The translations under genes were made by a program, and so were the position numbers. Positions 48,399 to 60,458 of a DNA stretch of 64,000 nucleotides are shown in pieces; the stretch's first letter is position 1; the number at the start of each line of letters is the position of its first letter. The notes beneath the pieces are model-generated. The model was not told the origin of the DNA. It was given only the letters and a program-made list of their open reading frames with translations, and made no database searches. The stretch is from Dimorphilus gyrociliatus (lineage: Eukaryota; Annelida; Polychaeta; Dinophilidae). Location of the stretch: positions 310,001-374,000 of the forward strand of contig CAJFCJ010000022.1 of NCBI GenBank assembly GCA_904063045.1, read 5' to 3'.

Positions 48399-51300
48399 AT
48401 GGCCGGTGTGGAAGTTAGAAAAAGACACCCGGCTGAAGGCGAAAATGAGCCCCAGGACGAGCTACTGAGGGAGAAGGAAGAGAAGAAAGAGAAGAAATTC
48501 TTTGCCGCCTTTTTAAAGTATCCCGTAGATTGGCTTGCGCGGCGCCGTCGTAGGGCGTCCGAGGAACGTAAAAAGAATATAGACGATGATGATAGAACCT
48601 CGGAAGCTAAATTGTGGTATAGGAGGAAATTTTTTGTCGATAGGCCTAGTGCAGAAAATTTAATAGGCTGGATGGACGAAAATGACAGGATAATCATTGG
48701 TGAAGATAGACGGCGTTGTGTTAGTGAAAGTAGTGTGTTGAGCGATGCCCTAGCTAAGGTTGAGGTACAATAGTTTCCATTTTGTTGATATGTATAAGTA
48801 ATAGATACTTATTAAAAAGATTCATGAAATATTCGGTAAAAATATGATAGTTCGTTTTCGTCATTAATATACTGTTTCTCTTTCTCTCTTTCGCGCTCTG
48901 TCTGTCTCTCTCTCTCTCTCTCTTAGTGTCTGTAGTCTACCTACGTTGAGCAAACTATACCTGCTTTTTAAAAGATCTATCAGAATTTGCTACCAATCTA
49001 GGCACCTGTTGAAAATTTTCTGTTCTTTTGACCGTTATGTGTTTTTATCCTTTTGGTAGCATTTAAAAAGAGAACCTATGATTGTTTTTATTTTTATAAT
49101 TCATTCGAGAAGCTTCCATTAAAGACTGTTATTATATGCAATGTATATTAATATATACAGTATATATATATATATATATATATATAGCATACATATATTT
49201 TTACTTTGAAATAGTATAAAAACTTAATGAGACTAGCAAGCAAAACAGCCTATGATCTACATAAAGCATCTTTCATTGTATAAAAAAACAAAGAAATTAT
49301 AGTTAGAAATGTATTATCGAAATTTACTGATTTATTCTTTATTAGGGTTGTTAATTTTATGTTAAGCGAGATTTAAATTAGGCGATTATATTTCTTTTAA
49401 ATTAAATAGATATGTATTTTTAGATCTTAAGTTCCTTAATCAATCGTGAGTAAAGTATGTACACTGCAATGTTTTAATTCGAAGAGGATTGAATAATATC
49501 AGTAGTCTTGGAGGTTTAAGATATATGATAAATGAAATATATAACTATTATAAAGATAGGTTACAATAGGCTAGATAAGCTTTATTGGGGGAGAAGAGAA
49601 CAGTTGGTGGTGAATAATTAATTTAACTCATCGTACTTTCTCTTCTCAATTTGTTAAAGAGGAATCATACATATGAATAATTTAAAACCAAATATACCGC
49701 TCTCGTTTCTTTCTTTTTTTTATTGTAAGCGATTTTGGGTTAAAACAATTTGTGTCTATTTTTCTTCTTCCTCCGTTTAGAATGATTTATAAGGCACTGT
49801 TATTAATTACTTCCGACTTGTACAATATCCTATTGTTCTTGTAAGAAAAGTACCTTCTTCTTTTTGTGCATTGTCTTTTTTTTTTTGCTATTATACTGTA
49901 TAAATTATGAAGAATTAAAGTAAAAGGAAAACAAAAACAACAGAGAATGAATGAATCGTTTCATTTACATTTGTTATAAATATAATTCTATGGTAGAAAT
50001 ATTAATAATTTTTTAAGTTTTTTACTTTTTTTCTTCTCTGCAGCAAGAAAATTTTGATAGGATTAGACTGAAATTGGATATGAATGATGAATTAGTATTT
50101 GTAAAATTTATGAAAGCTCACAAGTGCTATCATGTGATACCAACTAGTTCTAAGTTGATTATAATGGATCTTGAATTAAATGTAAGTACATATTTTGTTG
50201 CATTCTTTGTAGATACATACTGTATATAAATTTATATAGTAGTATATGTACAGTATATGATAAACAAAGTTATTTTAATCATTTGTAATTTATACTATCA
50301 CGTGACTTTCTCGGAAATTGTAATTGCTATGTAAATCGAGATAATTTAAAGACCAAACTTAGCATATGTAAGAAATTTAAGTATTATTACAGCTCTAATA
50401 GACAACACAGACAATTGAGATTAGTACGTGAATATATTTAAATAAATAACAAAAACAGACTCTCTTTACTCTTATTTTTAAGGGAATGTTCATATGATTT
50501 TAAAGAAATATTTTGCACTTGTATGAATAGATTTTTGTTTAATTGATATAATACTGTGTATACTTGATACTATCTATTAAGAAGACAATTTTTAATGAAC
50601 CAGTTTTAGGTTATTAATAAAAAATAACAACATTTGCCAGTTCGCTCATTTTCGCTTTAATTTAATCAGATTAAAATTAATATTGAGTTGAGAATATTTC
50701 ACCGATAGCTAATTTTTTGGAATCTATTTTTATCAAATAACCAGATAACCAAAATCAATATTCATACATATTCATATATATTCATATACTGTATACTATT
50801 TATACATTTATACAGTACATGCTAATATGTAATACGTATGAAGGATATACGAATCTTTCGAGTGTTAATCTTTATAATCAATATATCCCTTTAATTTTTT
50901 ATCATTTGCCACTAATATGTTTACGACAATAAATTTACAAAGGAATATTCAAAACTCTACTACAAAATATTTAATATTTAACACTCTTGAACTGAAATAT
51001 AGAATAACGAAAGTAAAAGATATTAGAGAAATGGGGGAGGAAAAAATTTAGAGAAAGGCTATTGAAATTAATGGATAGGCCATCTAAAGAAATAATAATA
51101 TAGGAGGGATTTATATAGATAAATGCAAGCTATTTGTATTGAGCATTGGTATACCGGGTATGGAGTAGCCTATTCAGCAAAATAAATAAACAAACGAATA
51201 AATATATAAATAATAAATATATGAGAAATACAGTATATACTGTTTTCATTAATTTGTTAAATATGTTAACAATCTACTGTAATTGAATATTTTGTTAAAT

Positions 51301-52629
51301 AGAATTTTTGACAATGTTAGTTCAAAGTGTTTGTTTTTTAAGATTTCCAATTACAAACTTTAGTTTGTTTTTTATCTTGTTTTTATTATTATTATTTCTT
51401 TTATGGCCATTTAAACTTTGTCATTTTTAGTAGGTTTTTTCTTTTTAGTAAACATTGCGATAAGAAAGACAATATCTAAATATAGAAATAGATTTATATA
51501 TAAAATGTATATATATATAAAATACTTCTTAAGTTCTCTTAACTTATTAAAATTAGCCTGCTTTTTCTTTGTAATCAACTATTCTCATTTTTAACGCTTG
51601 ATAAATTTTCTTTATTGACTTTTTAAGGTGTTCTTGAATTGTATTTTAGCTTTGTAATATACACTAGATGTCCTTACAGGCTAGAAAAGCTTTCTTCGCT
51701 CTTATCCGTCAGGGAATTCGTGCAGCTCCAGTCTGGGACTCAAAGAAGCGTTATGTAATGGGCCTACTAACTATGAATGATTTTATAAGGGCACTCCATA
51801 AATTCTATACAACACCCGAACTAAAATTTGAACAATTCGACGGCATGACAGTGAGAGACGCGTATTTTGAAGTAAAACGGCCTTTTATTCGAATAGACGC
51901 CGAAGCTAGTTTAATGGATGCTGTTAAAACTTTAATAGACAATAGAATTCACCGGTTACCCGTTGTAGACGCGTCAACTGGAGACGCCTTATTTGTTCTC
52001 ACTCTTAAACGAATTTTAAGATATTTGTTTCTCCATTTGTTCGATATGACCCAACCTGAGTTTTTGGAAAAATCAATAGAAGGTACGAAACGTAACAGCC
52101 TATATATGGCATAGTGATAGCTATGTTGTTTGATTATTCACATTGCATATATTATTTCTGCTACATAGATAAATTCGTTTTCTTTCCAGAACTAAAGGTT
52201 GGAACGTTTAACGACATAATTTGCATTCAGGAAAATTCGGCAGTGATTGAAGCTTTACGTTTATTTATCGAAAGGAAAGTTTCTGCATTGCCAGTTATCA
52301 ATTCTTCAGGGATTTGTATTGATATCTTTACAAAGTTTGATGCTATAGAAATGGCTGCAAACGGATCTTATGCCGATTTGGATAAAGAAATACATGCAGT
52401 TTTTAATAATAAAATGAAACACACCAGGCAGATCGTTACTTGCAAAAGAACAGATAGTTTACGAACAGTTATGGAGAAATCTGTACTGGCTGAAGTTCAT
52501 AGGTTGATTGTTGTAGACGATGATATGAAAGTTGATGGTATCATATCCTTGACTGATATTTTAACTCATATAATTCTCAGGCCTTATTTGGCGAATGGAA
52601 GGAGAGCTTCTGAGAAGCCAAACGACTAG
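48399..52629 (+). CDS. AMP-activated protein kinase gamma subunit, divergent
   Basis: Exons 48399-48764, 50044-50181, 51680-52082 and 52190-52629 give 448 aa with all phases matching. The gamma subunit senses AMP/ADP/ATP for the AMPK heterotrimer through four CBS motifs. CBS1 has KFMKAHKCYHVIPTSSKL then GIRAAPVWDSKK; CBS2 has IHRLPVVD; CBS3 has KVSALPVINSSG; CBS4 has VHRLIVVD and GIISLTDIL. Nucleotide-contacting residues of the family (Arg of GIRAAP, His-Arg of IHRLP and VHRL, Asp of SLTD) are present. The 52082/52190 junction recreates KSIEELKVGTF, matching vertebrate KSLEELQIGTY. The 122-aa N-terminal exon is highly charged and unlike known gamma extensions. CBS3 and the linker before CBS4 are unusually diverged, so this may be a fast-evolving paralog. 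Confidence 0.9.
48765..50043 (+). other. AMPK gamma intron 1
   Basis: 1.28-kb intron with a CT repeat (48885-48922) and a TA repeat around TATACAGTATATA (49150-49186). No exon seen. Confidence 0.65.
49141..49200. repeat. TA microsatellite around TATACAGTATA
   Basis: Contains AATATATACAGTATATATA followed by an uninterrupted TA run of about 26 bases. Confidence 0.85.
50182..51679 (+). other. AMPK gamma intron 2
   Basis: 1.5-kb phase-0 intron (GTAAGT...CTTACAG). Copies of the TACTGTATA/TACAGTATA palindrome occur at about 50218, 50247, 50786, 50811 and 51230. No extra exon is required. Confidence 0.65.
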
Positions 52630-53117
52630 ATGAATAAGTTTTAAAGAAGATGGTTTTTTTGAAAATGAATTACGTATTTTCTTGGTTATTTTCTTTTTTG
52701 TATTCTCAGTTTTCGATATTAATCGACGTATATAGTACTTTATTATCTATCTCTCTATCTGTCCATCTATCCTCTATTTTTTTCCCCTACGACCCGTTTT
52801 TCAGCTAAACCTTGTTTCCTTGCCTCGCTTAGTTTACTTTCCTCATTTTTTTTTTCATTTTGTCTATACCTACAAAACAAAAACGTCACTAAATTGAATA
52901 TTTACAATAATAATATCACTTGAATCGTCAGAATGCAAAAAAGAAAAGATTTCAAAATAATTTAACACAAAAAACTACCCAATTCTAATGTTTTTACATT
53001 GTTTTTCCGTTTATTTGTAGTAGTAAAGTACAATTCTTGTACTCATTTTGCGTCCTATTTTCTCTATGGATGTTATTAGCATCGATTAATTAAGTGCTTT
53101 GTGTTTGACTTTTAATT

Positions 53118-53123
53118 AATAAA
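53118..53123 (+). terminator. possible polyadenylation signal
   Basis: AATAAA about 490 bp downstream of the AMPK gamma stop. This fits a moderately long 3' UTR, but AATAAA also occurs by chance in such AT-rich DNA. Confidence 0.3.
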
Positions 53124-54632
53124 GTCTTCTGAAAAATAATCTTTTTTTTCAGTTTAAAAAACAAAAAAGTTTAATAAAAAAGCATAAAATAAATACATGA
53201 GTATTAATAAACTAGAGTTAAAAGCTTTGAAACTTTCTTTAATGGTTCTTACTATAAAAGTTTTTTGCGAAAAGGAAATACTTCGTTCGTCAAATACTTA
53301 TCGACTATCCTATACGGCATCCACAGCTTTTTTAATCTTCTCCAGTATATAGACATAATATTTTTGTTTTTCTACATCTTTCACGAAAGCAGTCTACTTC
53401 CTGGTTGGAAAATTTATAGTCATCTTATCTTGTTTTCACAGTTTTCTCTTCTCTTTTTCTTTTATAGCCATTTTCACCGAGAATATATTAAATCACTGAT
53501 ATTTCCCCCCACAAGATCCCGATTCTATTCAACTAAATGAAAGAATTATACAAACTTGTTTCTCAGTGATATGCTAGCTGTCATATTCTATAACTTCGTC
53601 TGTCTCCTAGTACCATTCGAATAGCCTAGTTTACTTGTCTATGGCTTTGTACATAATTTATGAATAGAACCAAAATGCAAGGTCTTTCCATCATTATCAA
53701 TCACTTTAAACCTTTTTAACGTAGTTTATAAGAAAACACGCACAGGTTTATTACTTTACTTTACTTAAGTAAATGAGGGGAAAAAAAAGTAAACTATTTT
53801 GATATAAATCAGGCAAGCTCTGATAGTTTTTTTCATAGAAATCATATGGTAAATAGGCTTGTAAAGTGATCGTAGACTTATCAACGATTATGTGACTAAT
53901 CTTTAATAATTTATTCCAGAAATAACCATCAATTTACTAATGCTTCATTTGTATTCATTTTACCAATATATCTTTCAGTCATCTCAATTAGAGAAATAGA
54001 TGTTTCTAATATTCTTGTTTTGAAATTTTTAGTATTCTATTTAACTGATAAATGAAAAATTCTTTACCTTATCTATTCTTGGACCGTTAACGCTTCAATA
54101 CTTAATTCAATTATATTGTTTTAACGCAATATATAAAGCTAATATATGAAATTTACCGACATTCATGTCCATTTGATTACTTCTACAAGGCTTTATCTGG
54201 CTTGAATATAGTACTAAAGCTGATGATTGCAAAGTGAACCATACATCGTATTTATCAACTATTAGAATACTATTCTAAAGCAGTGATGAAAACACAACAA
54301 CCCTGAAATTAGGGTCATTGACATTGCATAGTGCAGACGACATGTAACCAAGTTCTTCTATATTAAATATAATAATGGATGAAATGGTTTAATAGTTGAT
54401 ATTTAATTTTAAAGCACAATATTTTAGTACAATGGTCAGTTTAGCGTCAGGGTTTGAAAGTATATTACAGTATAACACAGTTGATTTGAATTAAAAGAGA
54501 GGGGTGCAGTGTTACTGGTAAAACTCATTATTTAACCTTTCGTGATACCTCATCCTCCGACCCGACAGAGTTGGCATTATTCACAATGTTATGATGAGAG
54601 AAAACAGCTGCCTTTGGGAATTTCAGTTGTAC

Positions 54633-54802
54633 CCTGGAAAAAATTCGTCAATACTGCCCGGATAAGGGATGAAATCAACCGAACCGCTCTAAATTGAATG
54701 TCTATTGGATCATCAAAGTTTAGTTTACTTTGAACATCCTCAAGAGTGTTTCTATCTGTCGAATTTATAGTTTGCATAAGATCATTAAGTGGGAAACTGC
54801 CT
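54633..54802 (-). CDS. putative orphan exon, unknown protein
   Basis: Read on the minus strand, acceptor TTCTTCTAG and a possible donor CCAGG|GTACAA bound an open stretch encoding GSFPLNDLMQTINS and then LEDVQSKLNFDDPIDIQFRA, continuing to RAVLTNFF. Its balanced composition is unlike the chance frames around it. I cannot join it in phase to the exon candidate at 55073-55279 and do not recognise it. It may belong to a gene with undetected exons or to a decayed one. Confidence 0.28.
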
Positions 54803-55072
54803 CTAGAAGAAAAAGTTTTTTCTAATTACAAATACTGGATGTTTCATTATAAAATAACTAAATACCATCAAATAAGAAAATTATCTTTCAAGGTAATAAG
54901 CGATCGTAATTCTCGAACCAAGCATGAAACAGACTAGAATATAGCAATTACTTTAAATTGTTTATATCAAGTTTACATTAATTTACGAATGGTACAGGAT
55001 AGCAAATATGACACATTTCACTTTCTTGTTTTCTTCTTTTCTTATGTAGGAATAATTTGAAATGACTGATTT

Positions 55073-55279
55073 CTAAAGAGAAACTACAGCTCTTAAGAAG
55101 TTGACATCAAATTTCCTCATTACATGTTCCAATTCAGCTGCTTCGTACGATAGATTGACATTAACGAGAATCATACAGCATTTTGCAAGTATGTACTGTG
55201 CAATTACCCACTCTATTATTTGGACTCCAGAGTCCTTCTCTATCTCCTCGATGTAAGCCAATCGAAAAAGGTCCTCAGG
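55073..55279 (-). CDS. putative orphan exon, unknown protein
   Basis: On the minus strand, an acceptor AAAATTAG precedes PEDLFRLAYIEEIEKDSG, and the frame continues through IIEWVIAQYILAKCC and YEAAELEHVMRKFDVNFLRA to a stop. The composition is protein-like and helical with mixed charge, in contrast with neighbouring chance frames. No start codon or domain is recognised and partner exons were not found. Exon of an unidentified gene, or a pseudogene fragment. Confidence 0.3.
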   Translation of the reverse strand, partial: PEDLFRLAYIEEIEKDSGVQIIEWVIAQYILAKCCMILVNVNLSYEAAELEHVMRKFDVNFLRAVVSL

Positions 55280-55632
55280 CTAATTTTGTGGCCTAAAATA
55301 TTGATCCATAGACTGTTAGTTTATTGCCTCAAGATGTAATAGATATTTTTTAACCAATCATTGAACTAATAACAAGTTAAAGTAACGTAGTTCTTCTGAA
55401 CATTATCATTTTTTTATAAGGGCATTTTTTCAGCTCTTTCATCCGATAATTGGTTAGTAGGTTTTCTTCAGAACTATCATGAGCAAACTTTGAATTTCTT
55501 TTAGCGGTCTTCTAAAGGCAGCTTTACAACATATGACAAAATAAAGTAAAAAGAAGTCTAGCAAATAGAGAACTCTAAAAGATTATTTAAGTTTTCAATA
55601 TAACCGAATAGTTTTGAACTATGGACATATGT

Positions 55633-55634
55633 CC

Positions 55635-55702
<68 letters not shown>

Positions 55703-55720
55703 AAAGAGAAAGAGAGAAAG
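55633..55720. repeat. compound TA/GA microsatellite
   Basis: Two TA runs separated by TTTA (about 55636-55679), directly followed by a GA run (55680-55700) and imperfect GAAAGAGA units. Confidence 0.95.
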
Positions 55721-56384
55721 GCGATTAGGTCAGCATTTGTTAAAATTTAAGAAGATTCACTCTGGGAATAGAAACTCATTATCAATCTGAGGATCTCTTT
55801 TCCATATGATAGGATTGATGCTCTCGACTCACGTACTTTGTCTATTATGTAATAAATAATATAACAATTTTCACAGACGCATACAGCGGTTACATACTGA
55901 ACATATTGTAGATATTATTTTAATCTGGAATAGAAGCAGTTATATCTTTTTAAAGCCAATATGTTTGAAGAAATATGAAGAAACAAATGAATGGTACTAG
56001 ATATTGTGATATTACTATAGATTCTTTTCTCTTAGAAATTTAATTGTGTTTATACTTTTCACCTTGAAGTAGGTTATTATTATTACGAATATTTACGTGT
56101 TTTGGACTATGTTAGGAGCAAGAAATAAATATAGTGAGACATCTAGATTAAAGAAAATTGATAATCCGAAAAGTAATTTACAGTAGAAATTATGAAGAAG
56201 AGAATAATGAGATTGAATCTCATTGTAAAAAACTACTTAACTCACTTGATTCTAAAGAGAGAGAAGCAATTTGCTAATCATTAATTAATATGCCTTTATT
56301 GATAGTTGAAAGAAAACAGAATTATAAGGATAATAAACATAGAACTAAGAGAGATGACAGAAAATCGTACAATCTTGGCGCGGA

Positions 56385-57344
56385 ATGAACGACTCAGATG
56401 ATCTTGAATACATATTTAAAACATATAAAGCGTCTTATCCCCTTATAGCAGTTTATTCAATCGTCATCGCTTTAATATTAACTGGAAATCTGATATGTAT
56501 TGCTGTGATATTCAAATGGAAACAATTACAAACTAATGCAGGATGGTTAATGGTAAATTTATCTATTACTGATACTTTATTTGGTTTAAATCTTGGTATG
56601 AACCCTTTAAGTATTCTTTTTAGCGGTAAATTGCATATGGCCGTATGTAAGATAAATGCTTTATTAGTATCATTCTTTGGTGGTTTATCATTGGCAACAA
56701 TATTTTTATTAAATTTTGACAGATATCTATCAATTACTCGTCCAATGAACTATCATTTCTTAATGTCGAAAAGTAGAACCTTCTTATTAATTGGCTTTGC
56801 TTGGATTTTCTCTGCAATTTTGAATCTACCGTCATGGTTTACGAATAGAGTTTACTTTAATGTCAGTACGATGGTTTGTACGGCGGAAGTTCACAGTAAT
56901 AAAGTATTATGGTTAATTAGTTTATTTTGTTTATTTGGTTTAACTTCCTTTTCCCTTATATATATGTATATAAGACTTTCAATTATAAGTTTCAAAAAAG
57001 GTGTCAAGGGAAACAACAAAAAAGCTCTGAAAACGCTCGTTTTAATGCTTCTCTGCTTCTATCTATCATGGTTTCCAACAGTTTTGAGAATAGTGTTAAA
57101 AGCGAGTAAAGTGAATTTTGACTGGACTGCAATTGGAGAATTACTAATCACCTTAATCTTATTTTTGAACAGTTTCTGGAATTGTTTAATATACGCTTCG
57201 ACCAATCGTACTTTTAAAAGTTATCTACTTAAAACGATTGGTTTAAAATCAGCAACCGTATCTATGAACAACTCTCTTTCAGGAGGTCTTGCTAGGGTAA
57301 TAAATGCTGATACAGACCGGGATGGAGTGTCAATCATTAACTAA
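56385..57344 (+). CDS. class A (rhodopsin-like) GPCR, first of the cluster
   Basis: Intronless, 319 aa, seven hydrophobic segments. Motifs seen: GN in TM1 (34-35), LSITD in TM2, Cys88 in TM3 and Cys165 in extracellular loop 2 for the conserved disulfide, NFDRY with DRY at 112-114, FYLSWFP (225-231) for the TM6 CWxP position, and NSFWNCLIY (262-270) standing in for NPxxY. The short N-terminus starts MNDSDD with an N-glycosylation sequon. It sits about 3.1 kb upstream of two closer paralogs on the same strand. The ligand is unknown: the family looks like an invertebrate orphan expansion and lacks the TM3 Asp normally used by aminergic receptors at the expected place. Membrane receptor role is well supported; ligand class is not. 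Confidence 0.85.
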   Translation: MNDSDDLEYIFKTYKASYPLIAVYSIVIALILTGNLICIAVIFKWKQLQTNAGWLMVNLSITDTLFGLNLGMNPLSILFSGKLHMAVCKINALLVSFFGGLSLATIFLLNFDRYLSITRPMNYHFLMSKSRTFLLIGFAWIFSAILNLPSWFTNRVYFNVSTMVCTAEVHSNKVLWLISLFCLFGLTSFSLIYMYIRLSIISFKKGVKGNNKKALKTLVLMLLCFYLSWFPTVLRIVLKASKVNFDWTAIGELLITLILFLNSFWNCLIYASTNRTFKSYLLKTIGLKSATVSMNNSLSGGLARVINADTDRDGVSIIN

Positions 57345-59267
57345 ATAATAGAAATGAAGATTTTTTCCTAATTAGGAAGGATTACTCTTTTTTCAAGAAT
57401 TAGCAATCTTTCAAACTATTTTATTAAAAAAATAGTTCCGGTTGTACTTGGCACGACAACAAAGATATGCTGCGATATAAATATATATTAATGCAGATAT
57501 TAGGCTATTAATATTTAATAAAAAAATTTTGGCAACTATTCTCAGTTATTTATTCTTAATTAAACATTCCAGCATCTTCGTTCAGAGTCTTTATTCCTTC
57601 CAAATGTAATTTCTTTCCTCTAGTATGGTATCATCTCTAGCAGTCATTCGATAGTCAGTTTCATCGGTTCCGAAAATCTAATAAACAGAACTGTCATCGA
57701 TACATCAAAGAATTAAATAACGTAACAAGCCAACTTGTTACCTACTTAAAGTCTATTTGGAAGAAAAGAGTTGCTTATTTTTCAAGAAAATGGACTTTTA
57801 TTCTTAAACTAATAGCAAGATTTCCTATGTGCTAATGTATAATAAAGACAGAAATAGGTATTCTTTCTATATAATAGGAATTCCCTGAAGATATGTTGTA
57901 TGGACAATAACCTATATAATTGGGAGAAATTAAAAAATAAATATTAAAAACATTTATACAACATAGCTTTTACATGTACAATATTTTTCATATAGACGGC
58001 GACAAGTGACAAAGAAACAACTACAGAGAAAAAGAATTTTAATCTGATGACAAATCTAATTTCCTTTGTGATGTACATGAAAGATTTGTTTTACATAAAC
58101 CTTAAACAGTTCACATTTCTTTCTTTTGTATCTGAAAGAAATGATAATAATCTCTATGATGAATTCTTAGTTGAATCGTTATTAACCATGTTTTCTACAT
58201 GATAAAAGCAACATTAGATATATACAGCTTAGACAAATCTCTTTTGTTGTTTCTTAAAACAGTTGCTATCTCATATAGGCCTAGTTTCATTATTGTAACT
58301 AGGGTCATATAATTTCCTTCAAAATGATATTTAATAGAATTGACATTAATAAGTAAAATTATATATTTCCCAGTTGCAAGGTTGTGTGGCGCTGTTTTTA
58401 GTATAAAAACAGTATGACAATAACATCAAATGTTTCTTTTTTTCATTTCAATAAAAATGGTCTAAAACTATGTTTTTCATTACTAAATATAACAAATAGA
58501 TTTGTCTAGCAACTGTATTCATTTGCTTTGATTTAATTATATAAAAACGCGACCAGTCTTAGGCTTAGATTTTGTATTCTGCTAGTGTTTAAGATGAAAA
58601 GAAATGGTGAATAACCAGCTAATACCCTGAACATTAATTAAACGAAACATTACCCTTAACTTGAATTACTTTATTAAATATGAAAAACTATATTATTAGC
58701 TTTAACTCGATTGTTTTTACATTATGTTCAAATGGAAAGAAAATCATAAAATATCATGAACAAGCTTGAACTTTTTATTCATACAGTATAAATACTGTAT
58801 ATAATATATATATCAAGTGCATATTGAAATATGCCCACCTCTTCTTTCTGCTATAGTCTTTAATCTATATAATAGAAAAATGTTGCTTTTAAGATTTGAT
58901 ACATTACAGAAAACTGTACTACTTAAGCTAGATTAGTATTTGATTTTTATCATTATCATAAGCTTTTTGTTATTCATTAAACAAATACAGTGTCCATATA
59001 ATATCGTCTATTTGTGTTAAGCTAGCTCTCCCTCGACTTGTAATCTTTTCATTTTCTCTCTTATTTTTTAATTGTCAACTGTTACATTGAAGATGCATTT
59101 TTTCTTCCCGGAGAAATAAGTAATAGCAAATTGACAATAGAGGGCTGGAGAATGATTCACTTGCAAAAAGCGATTTTCTATGATCATATGCATACTACCT
59201 GTTCCCTCAGTATTAAAATCTAACGGCTATAAATGAAAAGAGGTATGAATATTTGGAACTTTATAAA

Positions 59268-59333
59268 CTATATATATATATAAATTTATATATATATATA
59301 CTGTATAAATATATATATATATATATATATATA
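59268..59333. repeat. TA repeat cluster with palindrome
   Basis: Three TA runs interrupted by AAATT and by ATACTGTATAAAT. Confidence 0.9.
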
Positions 59334-60177
59334 AAAGAATAAATAATAAATATTCATTAAAATCAGTCTAAACCATTTTTTTTATTAATAATACTTAATT
59401 AACTACAATTATTTATTTGTTTTGTTTTTGAGATTTAAAAGAATTTAGTCTTTCTATGATAAAAAAAAAGGTTCACTTTGTTAGTTGACCTTTATAGAGA
59501 CTTTTAAAGAAAATATACTCTGAAAACTTTTTCTAATGCTAAATAAAATACGTAGTGAAGACATAAAATATATTTTTTGCTATCTTCCGGAAATACATCC
59601 GGTATTATAAGTCTATTAATAAATTGTTGATAGATATTCTTCTAATATTTTATATATGCTTGTCCTTTTTTTATATATACACTAGGGACTTAGCTTGTTT
59701 TCTTCAATATCTGTTGAAAAACCTCAAAGAAAACCGTATAAAATAAATTAGGATTTAATTAAAATTTATCTTTGTAAAGCTTCTTTATCTTATAATTCTG
59801 TTCCTAAACAAAGTGTATATAAGACAACTAATTCGTAACCCTATCACTTTTGAAGCCTCGAAGAAATGAAACAGGTAAAAGAAAGGAATGTTTATCAACA
59901 TTCTAAAAGAGGATCAGTAATTTTTAAACAGATTTTTAATACAATACGTATTAGGGAAGACACAGTACAATTTATCAAGAAATTAAACCAGAAAAAAGGA
60001 ACAGATATTTAACGATAGGAGAATTGGGTGGACAGACAAAAGAGAAGGTAATTTAAATAATAAATTATCATACTTCTAAGCTTTACTTGAAATAGAAAGA
60101 AATCTTTCAGCTCTGTATCGACAAGTATTGAGTAGATTGCTTTCGATAGCATGCAATTGTAATAATAAACATCATAA

Positions 60178-60272
60178 TTGATGAAGAAAAAAAGTAGGAA
60201 AGGAAAGAGGATAGAGTAAGAAGAGGGGAAGAGAAGTAGGGGGAGGGGAGTGAAAAGAACAAGGGAGGCAGG
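60178..60272 (+). repeat. homopurine G-rich tract
   Basis: Nearly uninterrupted purines on the plus strand, including GAGGGGAAGAGAAG, TAGGGGGAGGGGAG and AAGGGAGGCAGGG, ending about 185 bp upstream of the GPCR start. It could form triplex or G-quadruplex structures or be a GAGA-type promoter element. Confidence 0.6.
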
Positions 60273-60458
60273 GACGATTAAGTGAAAATAGCTCTGCAAT
60301 TTGTAGAAAAGTAGTCTCTTTTGTAAAAGTTTATATTAGATTTGAATGGTTTGTGTATTAGTTAGATTTAAAAATAGAATTTGCTTTTAAAAAGAGTATA
60401 GGTCATGGGGAAAAGAAAGAGAATAAAAAAATTCGTTTGTCCTACCAGATTAACGAAG

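Larger units (their letters stand above)
52630..56384. other. intergenic region before the GPCR cluster
   Basis: Apart from the two minus-strand exon candidates at 54633-54802 and 55073-55279, I see only simple repeats, chiefly the compound TA/GA repeat at 55633-55720. Confidence 0.5.
57345..60458. other. intergenic region between GPCR genes
   Basis: No relic of a further receptor found. A TA-repeat cluster with TATATACTGTATAA lies at 59268-59333, and a purine-only G-rich tract at 60178-60272, just upstream of the second receptor. Confidence 0.6.

Noticed and set aside
52083-52189. Two separate CBS-domain genes at 51668 and 52114
   Set aside because: A 107-bp intron joins them in phase and recreates the conserved KSxEELxxGT segment of AMPK gamma.
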